64,000 bases of DNA from Hyaloperonospora brassicae (lineage: Eukaryota > Oomycota > Peronosporomycetes > Peronosporales > Peronosporaceae), in assembly GCA_947650285.1 (NCBI GenBank), contig CANTFL010000166.1, forward strand, positions 85,366 through 149,365. The letters are read 5' to 3'. Numbering within the stretch: position 1 is the first letter of the stretch; every line of letters starts with the position of its first letter. This document shows positions 21,374-32,992 of this stretch, in pieces. The notes beneath the pieces are model-generated. The model did no database searches and was not told where the DNA came from. It worked only from the letters and a program-made list of their open reading frames with translations. The position numbers were made by a program, and so were the translations under genes.

Positions 21374-23224
21374 GTTTGTGGCACAATTAGAAACTACGAA
21401 ATAGTCCCGAAGGGCGCTTTGTGGATCTATTTTGGGTCCTTTTGTGAATTCGATGTCCTTTTGTCGTGTGTTTACTCGGGTCGTTGCTTGACTTGACAGC
21501 AATCACTTGGCGAGCATGTGTGGGCTTAGAAACCTCTACAACTCGTTTGATAGATAGCTGTTTGCGTTTCTGTGGCGCCGTTTCGTGATTGACGATGAGA
21601 GAGGATACGTGTCACCTTTTGTCAATTATATGTACAAGCCGTAAACCGTGAAAATGGCGGGACGTAACGAACGCGAAGGGGTTTAGTAGGCAGACGGAGA
21701 CAGCCCCTCGGGTCAAAATGCAGTGAGTGATACATAGCAGAGCGATTCCAGTGCCGTTGAGCTGCTGTGTAGCAGTAACTCGATAACGAAAACAAGTCAT
21801 TGTTCGTACGGGGAGATATTGCTGCAGGCAGTGGAAACCACGAGGGGACACAGACAGACAACAATTGGTCGCATGCGTTTACGTGTGTTTGTTGGCTCAC
21901 CAGAAGCGAGAAAGTCGAGCGCCGACCGAGACAACTTGACCGGCCGATTGCTTGCAAGACATTCTATCGACGACAGAAAGGGAACACGAAACCAACGAGC
22001 GGCCAACGATTCGCAGTCAATCGTGTAAAGAGTCGTGACATGACTGACGGAGGCTGTAGCGAAATGGGAAATGTACAGCAGAAAGAAGGACGTGTGCGAT
22101 TGTCTGCTGGTTTGCATACATCACGCGATAAGGGCCTCAGCAACTGATTTGCACTGACAGCGCGCATTCGCATGTGCTCGCGTTTTGGCAGAAGGGTCCG
22201 TGGAAGAGCTCGCAGGTTTGAAGCGCAATGGACCGGATACCCGAAAGAAGACAGATTTGCCGGGAGCAGGAACGGATGCGCAAGTAGGTCGCTTTGGAGT
22301 CGAGTGTCTAGTGCGTACGGAGCCAGATACGTTTTACATGACCTCGAGTAGAAGCGACTGGTACTATGTAACGGGGTTACACGTCGAGTGGTAGTCGACA
22401 ATAGGTGTGGTACACACAAGGGATGGGACCCCCTTTTAAGTAATATTAGAACACAAGTATCAATTGTTGATGACTGATGTCTGTCAACCATTGATTACGA
22501 GATCTTTTAATAGATTTATTTGGGACATAAGTGAGTAGGTTATTTACTTTGTTCTGCGGTGTTCTTTTAGGTTAAAAGAAGAAATAAAATTCAGTTCCCA
22601 TTTTGATCAACAAAAGACACGTGCCTCTTTGAGGCGTCTTGTGATCGTGCAGGAGATAGCAACGCCTTATTAAGGCAGCCACTCCTTGTGCACTTAGTGC
22701 GTTTGATTCCTTAAATCGTTTGGTCCCCCTTGAACAGGGACCGTAATCTCTCTGAGCTAGTTGACTCTTTAAGTCGGGTTCTTTGAACACCCTTTTAGCT
22801 CTCGGAGCTGTTGACTCTTTGAGTCGGGTTCGTAGAACCAAAGTTGCTCATTGAGTGTTAAATCTTCCTCTGACTGAAGGAGCTGTGTAGGTCCGCTACA
22901 TACTACAACCTGGTCAACTAGGTAGTCTACCATTGTGCGACTCTTTACGAGAACCCGCTGGTCCATAGACTTTCGTGAAGTAGTGTCTCGGAGTTCATGG
23001 CAATCAACACGTCTACCTTGGTAGTTTCTTTCTACCCAGGAATTTTCCCTTACGGTCCTTAACTCCCAGATACCTGCGATCAGTAACTTACAGGATTTGC
23101 GACTCCGTGGCGTACCTTTTGCACGCTTGCTTCACATTGTCTACCGGCTGCTACCCATTTGAGAGTCCAGTAGGTGGCGCGGCTTTGCATTCGATCCTAG
23201 CCTGGATCTGACTGTACATCTGCT
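21374..23224. other. Spacer and degenerate repeat region
   Basis: 21374-22430 upstream of FAAL holds no recognised gene. 22440-23200 is more AT-rich and contains an imperfect duplication of GTTGACTCTTTNAGTCGGGTTC (near 22758 and 22809). A minus-strand frame there (22966-22769, MDQRVLVKSRTMVDYLVDQV) looks like a decayed transposon piece that I cannot place in a family. Confidence 0.4.
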
Positions 23225-23279
23225 GGGACTCGAACCCGTAACCTCCCGATCAGAACCGCCGTGGCCATCCCACTGCACC
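23225..23279 (-). mobile_element. Possible tRNA-derived SINE head (A and B boxes)
   Basis: On the minus strand GGTGCAGTGGGATGG (23279-23265) resembles a pol III A box and GGGTTCGAGTCCC (23237-23225) is a near-perfect B box, at tRNA-like spacing. The TpsiC stem pairs only partly, so this is more likely a SINE or tRNA pseudogene than a working tRNA; its 3' limit is not visible. Confidence 0.4.
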
Positions 23280-23326
23280 GCCCTGATCGGTAACACGTCT
23301 ACCTTTGATGCGGGGGGGGGGGGGTC

Positions 23327-23688
23327 GCGACGCTGGAACACATCGTCTGGACATGCCCAAATGTGCGCAGTCCTGCTGGCAGAAACTTATCTGCCGCTGG
23401 ATGGGAGAACGTTCGGAGCTGGGCCAACTGCAAGATTTTCGCACCGATAGTGCCAGCAGCACAGTGCCGACGCTGTCCAAGGTGGTCACGGACTGTATAG
23501 CGGAAGCTCATCCTGACGAAGAACGCGACTATGCGATGGTCTGGAGGAGGCTATGGCGACTGCTTAGCAGCATCTGTGCAACAGCTTTGTGGATTCAACA
23601 TAATCGAGTGATTGTACAAGGAGAAGAAGTAACTTTTGCAGACAGCGTCGAGAGATTCTGGCAGACATGCGGCAGCTCCGAGCAGTAG
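23327..23688 (+). pseudogene. LINE C-terminal fragment (zf-RVT region), plus strand
   Basis: Reads ATLEHIVWTCPNVR (zinc-finger-like end of a non-LTR reverse transcriptase), then after a frame change WMGERSELGQLQDF and YAMVWRRLWRLLSSICATAL to a stop at 23686-23688. The same blocks occur in the two minus-strand LINEs (HLFWECAYAAALWGKLVRRW; DHVWKRIWHLLPAMCLTRLW), so it is a related, oppositely oriented 3' fragment. A 13-base G run (23312-23324) lies just upstream. Confidence 0.7.
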
Positions 23689-24157
23689 CAAAGCGGTAGT
23701 TCCACAGGAACGAGACCAAAAGTCAAGGAGCAAGTCTGCGGCCATGTCTGCGACAACAACCAGGCGACCACGAGAACCGTCGCCCGTGGTGACGTGTCCC
23801 GTAAACACATCGAGCTCAAACGAGGTACCGGCAGCTGCTAATCGACTAAAGCTTACCAAACATCCTGCGACATTTTTTTGGGTGTTCAGGTGGTCTGTTA
23901 ACACGGGATTAACCATGTACAAGGTCTCTGGTAAAGGCGGAGCCAAACGGCCAGCTTCTGTTGATCCGGACGTTGGCTTTGGCTAGCCCCTGACCAGCCT
24001 GGAGGCCCGTCAGGTGCGCGTTCGAGCAGCTCGATGCTGAATAACATCACTGCGCCCATGATGGCTGATGCCTCTTTCCGGTGCTCTCTGATCGCGATTG
24101 CGCGAAGGTGGCAGAAGCAAGAGGTCCAAAAGCTCTGCGTTGTTCCTAGGAGGTCCA

Positions 24158-25876
24158 TCATGGCTGCGCTGTTCCTGGGAGGTCAATCATGGCTGCGTTG
24201 TAGACGGCGTCATTGCGGTCGGTCCACAGCCTCGTGAGACACATCGCCGGAAGAAGGTGCCAAATTCTCTTCCAGACGTGGTCGGCCATTTCTCGATCTT
24301 CCTGAAAGCGGTCTTGCAGGATTGCTGTGCGGTGCTGTGGTACGTGGGACACTCGTCGCCTTGCACACGCTTGAAGAAATTGCTGAGTTCGCTGTCGTGA
24401 TGTTCGCTCGCGTGTCCATCGACGAACGAGTTTACCCCAGAGAGCTGCAGCATACGCGCACTCCCAGAATAAATGAGCCGGCGTCTCTTTTGCTCCCAGA
24501 CAGCCCGGTCGCTTCCGACATTCGTCGTTCCTGTTCCTCCTAGCGTGATGGAGATTAAGTTGTCGAGTCACGATCCTGTACCCGGTCCAGACTTGAAAAT
24601 CAGTCAGGCCAGTGATATGATCCCAGGCTTGCTGAGGTGTTTAACTGAGCACCGCTCGTTGCCATTCATCCGTGCTTGCGCGTGCTTCTCTCCGATCCAA
24701 AAAACTCCTAAACGACGGGCTAGCTTTTACTTGTAAAATGCAAGCGCTTGTCGTTTAAGACACGCGATGACGCACTCGTTAGGCGTTGTGTCAGGGAATG
24801 ACCACGGAAATCGGTGGAGCAGAGGGTGCGCCTTGAAGACGAATACCGTTGTTTTTAAATCGGAACGTGGTGTCTGTTTGGCTGCAGTGGAGTTGTCTGC
24901 CAGCACCGAGTAAGGTCATGTACAGCTCCAGTGTATACCATCTGCCAGCTGATTCAATGTGACTCGCCGTGTCGGATTGAGCCCAGATTCCATCGGGCTG
25001 CCCTCGATTTCTCCTGCGCCCTGGTAATTCATGGTGTATGGCGATATACCCGGTGGAGCGTGCCGCAGGCGCAGTGGTGAATGGGTGTCCAGACGTGAAC
25101 CGATCGGTATCGCCGGCCAGGAGAGCAGAAGGGATGTAGCCCACCGCCGTAATTTTCTCATCGAATGGTGTTGGGGTCGGTGCGGAGACTTATGGATGAT
25201 GATGACAATTCTGCAGGTCCCGTACGTGAGATGGTGCTCAGTCGTGCCAGCGAAGAGTGAGTCTTCGATCCTGTCGTACGCCCGTTCAGTCATAGTGTCT
25301 CCACGATAATTGCGAATCCAGGGGTTTGCTGACCAGTTGAATGTGGACGAGAAACGCTGAATCTCGCCGGGCATGTCACTAACACCGGGCCGTCGCGTTG
25401 GAAAAGAGGAGGAGCAAGAAAGACAAATTCGTCTCCCTCCCACCATCTAATCGCCCTCGCCAGCAACGAAACTGAGTAGCGATTACCCAAGAAGAGACCC
25501 GCGCAACCTGGTCCGGTGTTGGGGCGAGCCGTTCGTACAGCGTCTGGTTTACCTCTCGACCTGGAGCTCGGGACATGTGAGGAGGTTGCCGACGTCCTGC
25601 CAGCATTGGAGAGACCGGGTGTTCTGTCTCTTTGGCTAGTCCACGATAAGCCCACTGTAGCCACGACGAAAAGTACATGTTCTGGCGCTGAGTGATCCAG
25701 AGAATCGCGTGCTTCGTTCGTTGGGTGTTGACGGCTGCCGACACATCGGCCAGCCCGATGCCACCCGCATGTTTTGGTGCAAAGAGTAGACCCGGGTTGA
25801 CTTTGTGCCGGCGTTTGTCCGTCGTCGTTGCATGAGCATATAATAATTGATTAGATAGATTGTTCACTTCTATCAT
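24158..25876 (-). pseudogene. LINE-A RT thumb and C-terminal zf-RVT region
   Basis: Frames 25876-25379 (NQLLYAHATTTDKRRHKVNP, then GGIGLADVSAAVNTQRTKHA) and 24571-24158 (KETPAHLFWECAYAAALWGK, DHVWKRIWHLLPAMCL) correspond block by block to LINE-B. They are linked by sequence with frameshifts. A tandem duplication of about 30 bp (GTTCCTAGGAGGTCCATCAT type) lies at about 24136-24196. Not functional. Confidence 0.75.
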
Positions 25877-25892
25877 CGCCCACGAAGGTATG

Positions 25893-27728
25893 TCAAAGAC
25901 GCTCTCCGTAAAGAGCCACGACGGTAATACAATGGCGTTTTAAGATAAGAACTAGGTTCCCCACACTTGAAGCCACTTGTGTTGCCGTAATAAGGCGACG
26001 CTGAATCTTCTGAATCCTCAGTGCCCAATTTTTATTCGCTAAGCCCCCCGTACCGATCTCAAAGCCAAGATATCGCGTTGTGCCACCCGGCGGAATGACG
26101 TCGCTTCCTTCGTAGTTTTTTAACGTTACTGACCGGTTCAAAACCAGGATTTTGCTCTTGTACGGTTGGACATGCAAACCCTATAATGCCCCAAAGGCTT
26201 TGACAATACGCAGAGCATGCGGAAGCTGTTCGGCCTGCTCGAGAAAAAGTGTAGAATTGTCTACAAACGCTGAAAAAAATGCCTTTGCCACGTAACCCCG
26301 GTGTAAGAAGCCCTTGGGTTGTCGGGTCCTGCTTTGAGGCAGTGCCTAATCTCTCTACCGCGAGCAAAAAATCAGGGGCGCTAGCGGGCAACCCTGGCAA
26401 ATACCGGAACGCACCAGAAAAGATGAGGACACGCGGCCGTTGACGGCAAAATTTGTCGTCGTGCCGTTGTGGATGCGTCTGATGAGATCAACAAATTGGT
26501 TGTCAAATCCAAAAAGATGAAGAGTCTCGTACATAAACTCTCGGTCGACTATATCGTAAGCCTTGCGAAAGTCCAGGAGTAAGATACATCTGCTCTGACT
26601 AGCGGCCAGATCGTCTTGATCGGCTGTAGTCAGTAACTGAGCCATCGCCATAATAACTGTGTTCATTATTCGACGCCCATGCACAAAACCCTGCGTCGAG
26701 TCGCTGATAGCTCGGAGTAGTGATTGTTAAATTCTGGTAGCTAGGACCTTCGCGAATGCTTTGTAGCTCGTTTGCAGCAAAGAAATCGGACGATTATTCA
26801 TGGCGTCGTCCGAGTCTCCCTTTTTCCTCAACGGAATTATGTGCGCCTCGAGAAAAGACGGAGGTAGATCTGCCCCTGCCAGAATTAGATGACCAATTGT
26901 GATCAGTGCCGGTACCATGAGATCCGCCGTATCCTTATAGAAGTCGTTGTTTAGTCCATCCGGTCCGGCGGATTTATGACGCTTAAGACAGGTGATAGCA
27001 GAAAGCACCTCAGCCTCTGTTATCGGCCGCAGCATGCGCTCATTGTCAAGAGCTTTTATGCGTTGCTCCGACGGGATTGTCGCAAATTTACGTACCTCGT
27101 CAGGTAAACGATTGCCAGATGTGACTCAGTGACTCCGACTCAAAACTTGAGCCCGTTCTGAGGCGAACTGATCCGCCACCGATGTCCCAGGCGAGAACTT
27201 CACACCTTAGCGCGCCTAAAGGAAAGTTATGTGCTGGTCTCGTTCCCAGTGGGCGACCCGCTTGTAGGTCTTTCTGAGTCGTTCTGTCTTCCGCGCTGAT
27301 AAATTGTCAAGATACACCTAATGAGCCTCTCGCATCTCGTCCATGTTGGCGGACACCCACTGTCGACGCGTTAAAAACTGCTGCCGGTGTCTCTTCGGTA
27401 ATTTTGCGAGAAATAGTTTTCTGCGCTGCTTGTCCCGTTTTCGCACAACCTTGATGCAGTCTGTGCTACAAATTACATGCGCATCCCACGACTGAATGGT
27501 GGGAGCCTTGCCCACTCCCGCAGTCGTCAGGTCCCAGATTGAGTCTGATTGAACGCGATCGGGATGGTTGGTCCGGATAGGATACGAAGCACGTAGTCGG
27601 TTAGTGTCTGTACGATCCATCTGCCTTCCGCGTCGATGGAGAACCACTTGATCGTGGTCTAAATACTGCGACGGAAGGGACGTAGAGACCCATAGTACCT
27701 CTGATGACCAGTATTGCGGAACGTAGAA
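25893..27728 (-). pseudogene. LINE-A endonuclease tail and reverse transcriptase, with mutated active site
   Basis: Segments in order: post-endonuclease linker (27726-27318), RT fingers (27035-26727: KSAGPDGLNNDFYKD, NNRPISLLQTSYK), palm (26684-26355: LLLDFRKAYDIVDREFMYE, ICQGCPLAPLIF), then AFVDNSTLFL near 26267-26240 and RYLGFEIGTGGLANKNWALR. The usual F/Y-x-D-D reads FVDN, so the second catalytic aspartate is lost. Several frameshifts and a TAG after KAFGAL confirm decay. Confidence 0.85.
27718..27728. repeat. Target-site duplication, left copy
   Basis: GGAACGTAGAA, identical to 36684-36694, flanks LINE-B and restores the coding line of LINE-A when one copy is removed. Confidence 0.9.
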
Positions 27729-27951
27729 GAGAGAGAGAAATTTCATGACGGTCTATTAACATGTGATTATGTACAAGATGTCTGAAAGCTTCTGCGCCAT
27801 CAAATCAAGTCCGTACCCGGAAGAGTTACGTGACTATTACCCTGAGAAGCCCCGATGTCTCGGAGTGCTTGGGTAAAAAGTTTGATGCCGGCATGCAAGA
27901 GAGCCCCTTGGACGACAGTACTGATACCTCGGTGTTCGCGTTTAGCCAGCG

Positions 27952-29476
27952 CTAGGAGTTGACGTATCCCTGACTCTTAAAAACGGATGACACTATGCGA
28001 TGTCGTGGTAAGCAATCCCCTGAACACCGCATCGTTTCTCTCCTGCCATAAGTGGGTGAGGCACATGGTACGCATGAGAAACCAAATCCGTTCCCAGACG
28101 CGGACCCCCCTGCATCTTCCGTGAATCGTTTAAGCAACCGTTGTCTCAACCGTGGTGATATAGATAGGGCTTGACGATTGACACTGCCGAGATATTGACA
28201 AGTATCAAACAGGTCTGCCACAGTTTCACCGGTCCAATGACCAATTAATTTTGCCCAACACGAACGCGCCTTCGGGCAATCCCAGAATATGTAGGCCTGT
28301 GTTTCTTAAACCCCTCGACATGCTTGATGTGCACGACAACTATTGTCGTCGTTACGATTCTCAAGGTAAAGGTTGAATTGCATGGTTGCTATACGATAGC
28401 AAGTCCACACCTGGTATTCTGTGAGCCCATGTGCATGGTACCAAACTTGAGACGGTCTCTGATGCGCTACAGCGCTGCCATTCGTCCGTTGTGGTGGCAG
28501 CTTCCAGACGCTGCATCAGTGGTCGTAATTCCACAGCAAGCTGGAGTTTGTAAATCTAAAATGACAGACGGGTGAGTGTTGTGCGAATGGATGCATTTGA
28601 CACCTCATCTGCGACCGCCCATGGAAACCGATGATGTCGAGGATGAGCGTTAAACACTACGCCGTGCTGCTGAAGTTGTTCAAGACATGTTGCCCTGTCC
28701 ACTTCACTATCCGTCACTAGTTTAGGAAGACTTGTTGTATAGAACCAGCGAAACCCGTCGGCCGCCTACTTCAGGTGGATTCTAGCTTCCTCTGGGACCA
28801 TGTGACCCCTTCTCACTCCAGATATATGACCCCGGCATTCGGAGGACCATTCATAGTCATGCCGAAAAGGAGGAGCGTGCCGAAGTGTCAAACGAGGCTG
28901 GAGCGCTAAATCAGTCCCGATCCGAAAAGGTGGGGATGCCAGTAATATCGCTGTTGCCCATCGTCGTAGCTTGGGGTGCGAATGATTAGTGACGTGCTGT
29001 CCGGACAGTGGTATGCTGAAGACAAACTCGGACGGCCCCGTCCGCCTAATATGCAAGTCCGAGATGGCGCATGGTACAATACGGTCATACGTATGGCCGA
29101 GCAACTGCCTGCCCCGTGCATCCCGGATATATGAATTCTTGCTCCATCCAAGCGTCCCCCAGAATTTATGAATAGATTTCAAGTGGAGATCCGTGTGTGA
29201 TAATGCTTCAGGAAAAGTCGAGTAATAAGACAGAACCCATTCATCCTCTCCCCACCAGCTACCTGCACCGGCGAGTAGAGTCGGTGTGTACGCACGTACC
29301 CGATCTCCAAACAGGCATAATTGGTCGTCTGTAGGCTCCAGGAGCTTGTCGATATACGCTATGAATGAAGATTTGGCAGGCTTTGAGAAAGAGGTTGACC
29401 ACCCCCCTGACCGCGGCCGTTCGTGCAAAGCAAGTGCTGAAGTAGTCGGCTGACCCTGATAAGCCCAAAACGTCAC
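27952..29476 (-). pseudogene. LINE-B C-terminal region with zf-RVT
   Basis: Frame 29476-28766 (236 codons) encodes the post-RT region (FSIPLSGQHVTNHSHPKLRR, GDRVRAYTPTLLAG). Further on, near 28310-28200, ETQAYIFWDCPKARSCWAKL is the CCHC-like RT-associated finger, followed by frameshifted GNGFGFSC. LINE-A shares these blocks at 24158-25876. Confidence 0.75.
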
Positions 29477-29538
29477 GCTTTAAAATGCTTGTCGTGAGCT
29501 TGCGTGATCCACCGGAAAGCGTGTTTGGTGCACTGTGT

Positions 29539-31459
29539 TTAGATAGCAACCTCGACCAAAGCGAGATCTACTCTTACGTCCTTAGTCGGAGTAAAGAGGA
29601 GACCCGGATTGATCTTGTGACGGCCCTCTTCTGTGGTGGTTGCGTGTGCCCAAAGAAATTGTTTGTACAAATTTTGTACGTCCCTGATCGCCCAGTCAGG
29701 AATTTCGAAAACCGCAGCCGTAAACAGAATCGCCGGTAGGATAATGGAATTTAATACCATCAAGCGATTCTCCACGCTTGTAGCAATTGTGGAAGCCGTG
29801 AATAATCTTCGATGAAGCTTCCTGGTGCGAAGCGCCCAATTAAGATGTTGTAGGTCGCCTGTACCTAATTCATAGCCCAAGTACCGCACTGTATCCACAG
29901 GTTGAAGTACTGATATGCCACAAAACGTCTGTAAGCGCACCCCTTTGTTGAGAAAAATCAGCTTGCTCTTGGCCGGCTGAGCGACCAGTCCAGACAGATT
30001 TCCAAAGTGAGAAACTATCTCGAGCGCCTGGTCAAGCTGACACGCTTTATCGAGAAAAATCGTCGAGTCATCCACAAATGCTGAAAACGTGTGCCGACCC
30101 CCTGTGCCCTCTGGTACCGGAAGCCCTCGCAAGACGGGTGATTGTTGTATCGCGATGCCCAATAAATCCACTACGATTAGAAAAAGCAGAGGGGCTAGAG
30201 GGAAGCCTTGACGAATACTCGATACCACTGAAAATGGGTCGGATTTTTCTCCGTTGACTAAAAAGGTCGCCGTGGTTCCTGTATGAAGACAAAGGATTAG
30301 CTGTATGTATCGCTCAGAAAAGCCAAATGTCGTTAGAGCCTCGTAGAGAAATTCCCTGTCAACAGTGTCATAGGCTTTGCAAAAATCCAGCAAGAGGATG
30401 ACCGTACTATTTATGGCTGTCAGGGTGTCGTCCGTTGTAACCGTCGCTAATTGAGAAAGCATCATTATCACTAATTTGTGCTTTTGCCTGTCGTGGACAT
30501 AACCTTGCTACAAATCACCTATAATTGTGGGCAACACACGTTGTATTCGGGTCGCTAAAACCATGATAAATATCTTGTAACTCGATTGGAGCAAGGCAAT
30601 AGGTCAGTAGTCCATCGCATCCGCCGAATCACCTTTTTTCCTCAGTGGAATGATCAGGGCCTCTAGAAAAGAGGGTGGAGGTTTCGCGCCAGTCATAATC
30701 TCATTGATAACCCCTACAAGAGAGGGGACCATCAGAGCCGTCGTATCCTTAAAAAATCGTTTTTGAGACCGTCTGGACCAGAGGATTTTAGACGACTAAG
30801 CCCTGCAATGGATGTGAGAACCTCGGCTTCAGAAAATTCAGCTAAGAGAGCCGCGTTGGCTGCCTTCGAAATAACTAGCTCTGTCGGAATGTGTACGACT
30901 TACTGAATGGCCGCGTTTAAACCGTAAAGAGGCTTTTTTCGATGAATGACTCCGAGCACTGGCGACCATTCGAATGCGAATTTGTCCGCTATGAACATGT
31001 TTCTGGTGAATGCTGAACCGTGCTGTTGTAGTATGGATGTGACGTGTTAGTCGCGTTCCTAATCCGACACTCGGTTGTAGGACCATTTTAACCGGTCTCT
31101 CGATCTGACGAGGTGTCGACCTAGCCGTACAAGATGCTCCTGCCGTTAGTCTTCCATATTACTTGAAATCCATTGTGGCCGATTGAACAATTGCCGTTGT
31201 GTGCGGTGCTTTAAGTTAAAGCGGAGCCGTGAACGGCGCTGTTTCACCCGCTGGCTTACACGGCGAATGCAGCGTTGCACTCGGCCACCTCAATGTCCCA
31301 AGTAAGCGTAGAGGCAGCTTGACCAATAGCCATGCCATCCATATCCTTGACTAATTCGTAGATCACTTGGGCGGGACGGAATGACTGAATAGGGTAAGCC
31401 ACTGCTCGACTCCGTAAATGTCGACAAGGCCTGCCTATAACCCTTAAACACAGAACCAC
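29539..31459 (-). pseudogene. LINE-B reverse transcriptase
   Basis: Frame 30471-29539 (310 codons) holds the palm: LLLDFCKAYDTVDREFLYEA, RQGFPLAPLLFLI, the catalytic AFVDDSTIFL, and RYLGYELGTGDLQHLNWALR. The RT fingers and the linker lie in shifted frames at 30480-31459. The FVDD box is intact here, unlike in LINE-A. Domain order puts it in the APE-endonuclease LINE group (L1/Tx1/CR1-like); exact clade not determined. Confidence 0.85.
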
Positions 31460-31633
31460 CTCCTGATGATCCTAATGGTGAAAAGGGACACACGCCTCTA
31501 CCCACTGAACTTTGTCCACCCAGATAGCAGGGACATAGAATCGATCAATTCGGCTGGCTCATTTACTTACCATATATGTGAAATGATCCACGAAGTCGTC
31601 AGTTATGTCGTCATCCGCGTGGTCTCTCAGCAC

Positions 31634-32830
31634 TCATGCATCTGCCAAACCGATCCGAGAAATGACTGTGTCTAAGGCAGTACTTTCCGACCTGTTGGAG
31701 CGGTGATGTCCAGCACGATCGAGAAGAGGACTTTGTACAAAGTTAAAGTCGCCTGCGATGATTGTGTTGATGGGGTCCAGATTCCAAGATAATAGAGAGG
31801 TGAAAAAGGCCTCGCGTTCTGGCCGTAATGTGGGAGCATACAGATTGACGAGGATGATGTCTCCAATCGATACACTTAATGCGCGCGTACTCCAGCGATC
31901 CTGATGACATAACGACGAGTGGGTAGCAGAGTGCGGGGTTAAAAGAATTGCTACACCAGCGTGTCGTGACGAGCCCGTACTCCAATACGACAATGGAGAA
32001 GCATCGGACTTTAGGTGCTGACCCAACAAGCAAACCCACTGGGCACTCAGTTGAGCCACTTCCTCCACTGTTTGGGCGTGAGTTTCTTGGATACACCACG
32101 CCAACACACGTTGTCCAGGAGTCTGTCATCGCCAAGCCTACATCCAACCATCGCGGGTGTTTGCTTTGAAACCTCGCACGTTTTGAGTAATTATTACCTC
32201 ATCACCAACCCGTCGCTGATTTGTTTCCTTGTCAGTGTCTGGGTAAGTAGTCCAATCCTGAAGCAAGCAATTACGTCCATAGGCGTCGACTTCATCCAAT
32301 GGACAATTACGAAGACAGGAGGAAAGGTGCAACCGTGAGCTGCCCTCAGTATTCAAGAAGGAACCGCTCTTCCGCAGTTGCCAACGATGTAAATAAAAAT
32401 GTAAGAGTGTTCGCCAGTTCACCCGGTGATGATCCGACGAGTAATATGCCCCTTGATAGTGACTGTTTGGTCGTAGCAGGTGAACATGACAGCGTAGTTT
32501 ATCGGGGAAAGTAAGCGGATGTACGTCATCCCCCGTCAATGCACGTATCTCCTTGTCAAACAAATCAGCGCAAAGTAGATGTTGACTTAGACAGATTCGT
32601 CGTCGCGGGTCACAGAGCCTTAAGATTTCATCTTTGGCATAGTTACAGTCTCGTAGCTTCCTCCAGTCATCCCCGTTGTCAATAAGGGGAGCGAGAGAAG
32701 ATGAGGATTGACCCCACTGCGCGCGAGAAATCCATTGGTCTAACCATTGTGAGGTGGTGGTATCCTTCATCTTGAGTGGTTCGCTTGAAGACCCGATAGC
32801 AGGCACTCCTGTCGCCAATTTGATGTCCAC
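31634..32830 (-). pseudogene. LINE-B linker and apurinic/apyrimidinic-type endonuclease
   Basis: The endonuclease starts ITQNVRGFKANTRDGWM (about 32190), continues MLAWCIQETHAQTVEEVAQL (catalytic QET), and ends with IIAGDFNFVQSPLLDR (catalytic GDFN) near 31760, the classic EEP signature order. The 32830-32200 part is a basic/helical linker (WLDQWISRAQWGQ, RNCPLDEVDAYGRNCLLQDW) of unknown function that also occurs in LINE-A (YGRNFPLNSF). A frame change lies between linker and nuclease. Confidence 0.85.
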
Positions 32831-32992
32831 TGCACAAGAAGCTGATCGGCTGAGCTGGCTAGTAATTCATCTGGAAAGACAAAGCGTCTTAAGTGATAGT
32901 GCAGAAGATTCGGCTCCATTCGCACCGTTTGTAGCCACGTCTCCGTATTACTATGAACTAAAGGGTATGGCGTCTCAGCTGTGACCGGCCAT

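Larger units (their letters stand above)
23990..27728 (-). mobile_element. LINE-A, 3' part (older element split by LINE-B)
   Basis: Minus-strand non-LTR retrotransposon remnants from the end of the endonuclease (FYVPQYWSSEVLWV at 27726) through the reverse transcriptase to the C-terminal zinc-finger region. The 3' boundary is approximate. Its 5' continuation is at 36684, where the same protein line (ASRIDRFYVP) breaks off. Confidence 0.8.

Noticed and set aside
23225..23279. Functional tRNA gene
   Set aside because: A and B boxes are present but the T stem has only about three pairs and no acceptor stem closes.
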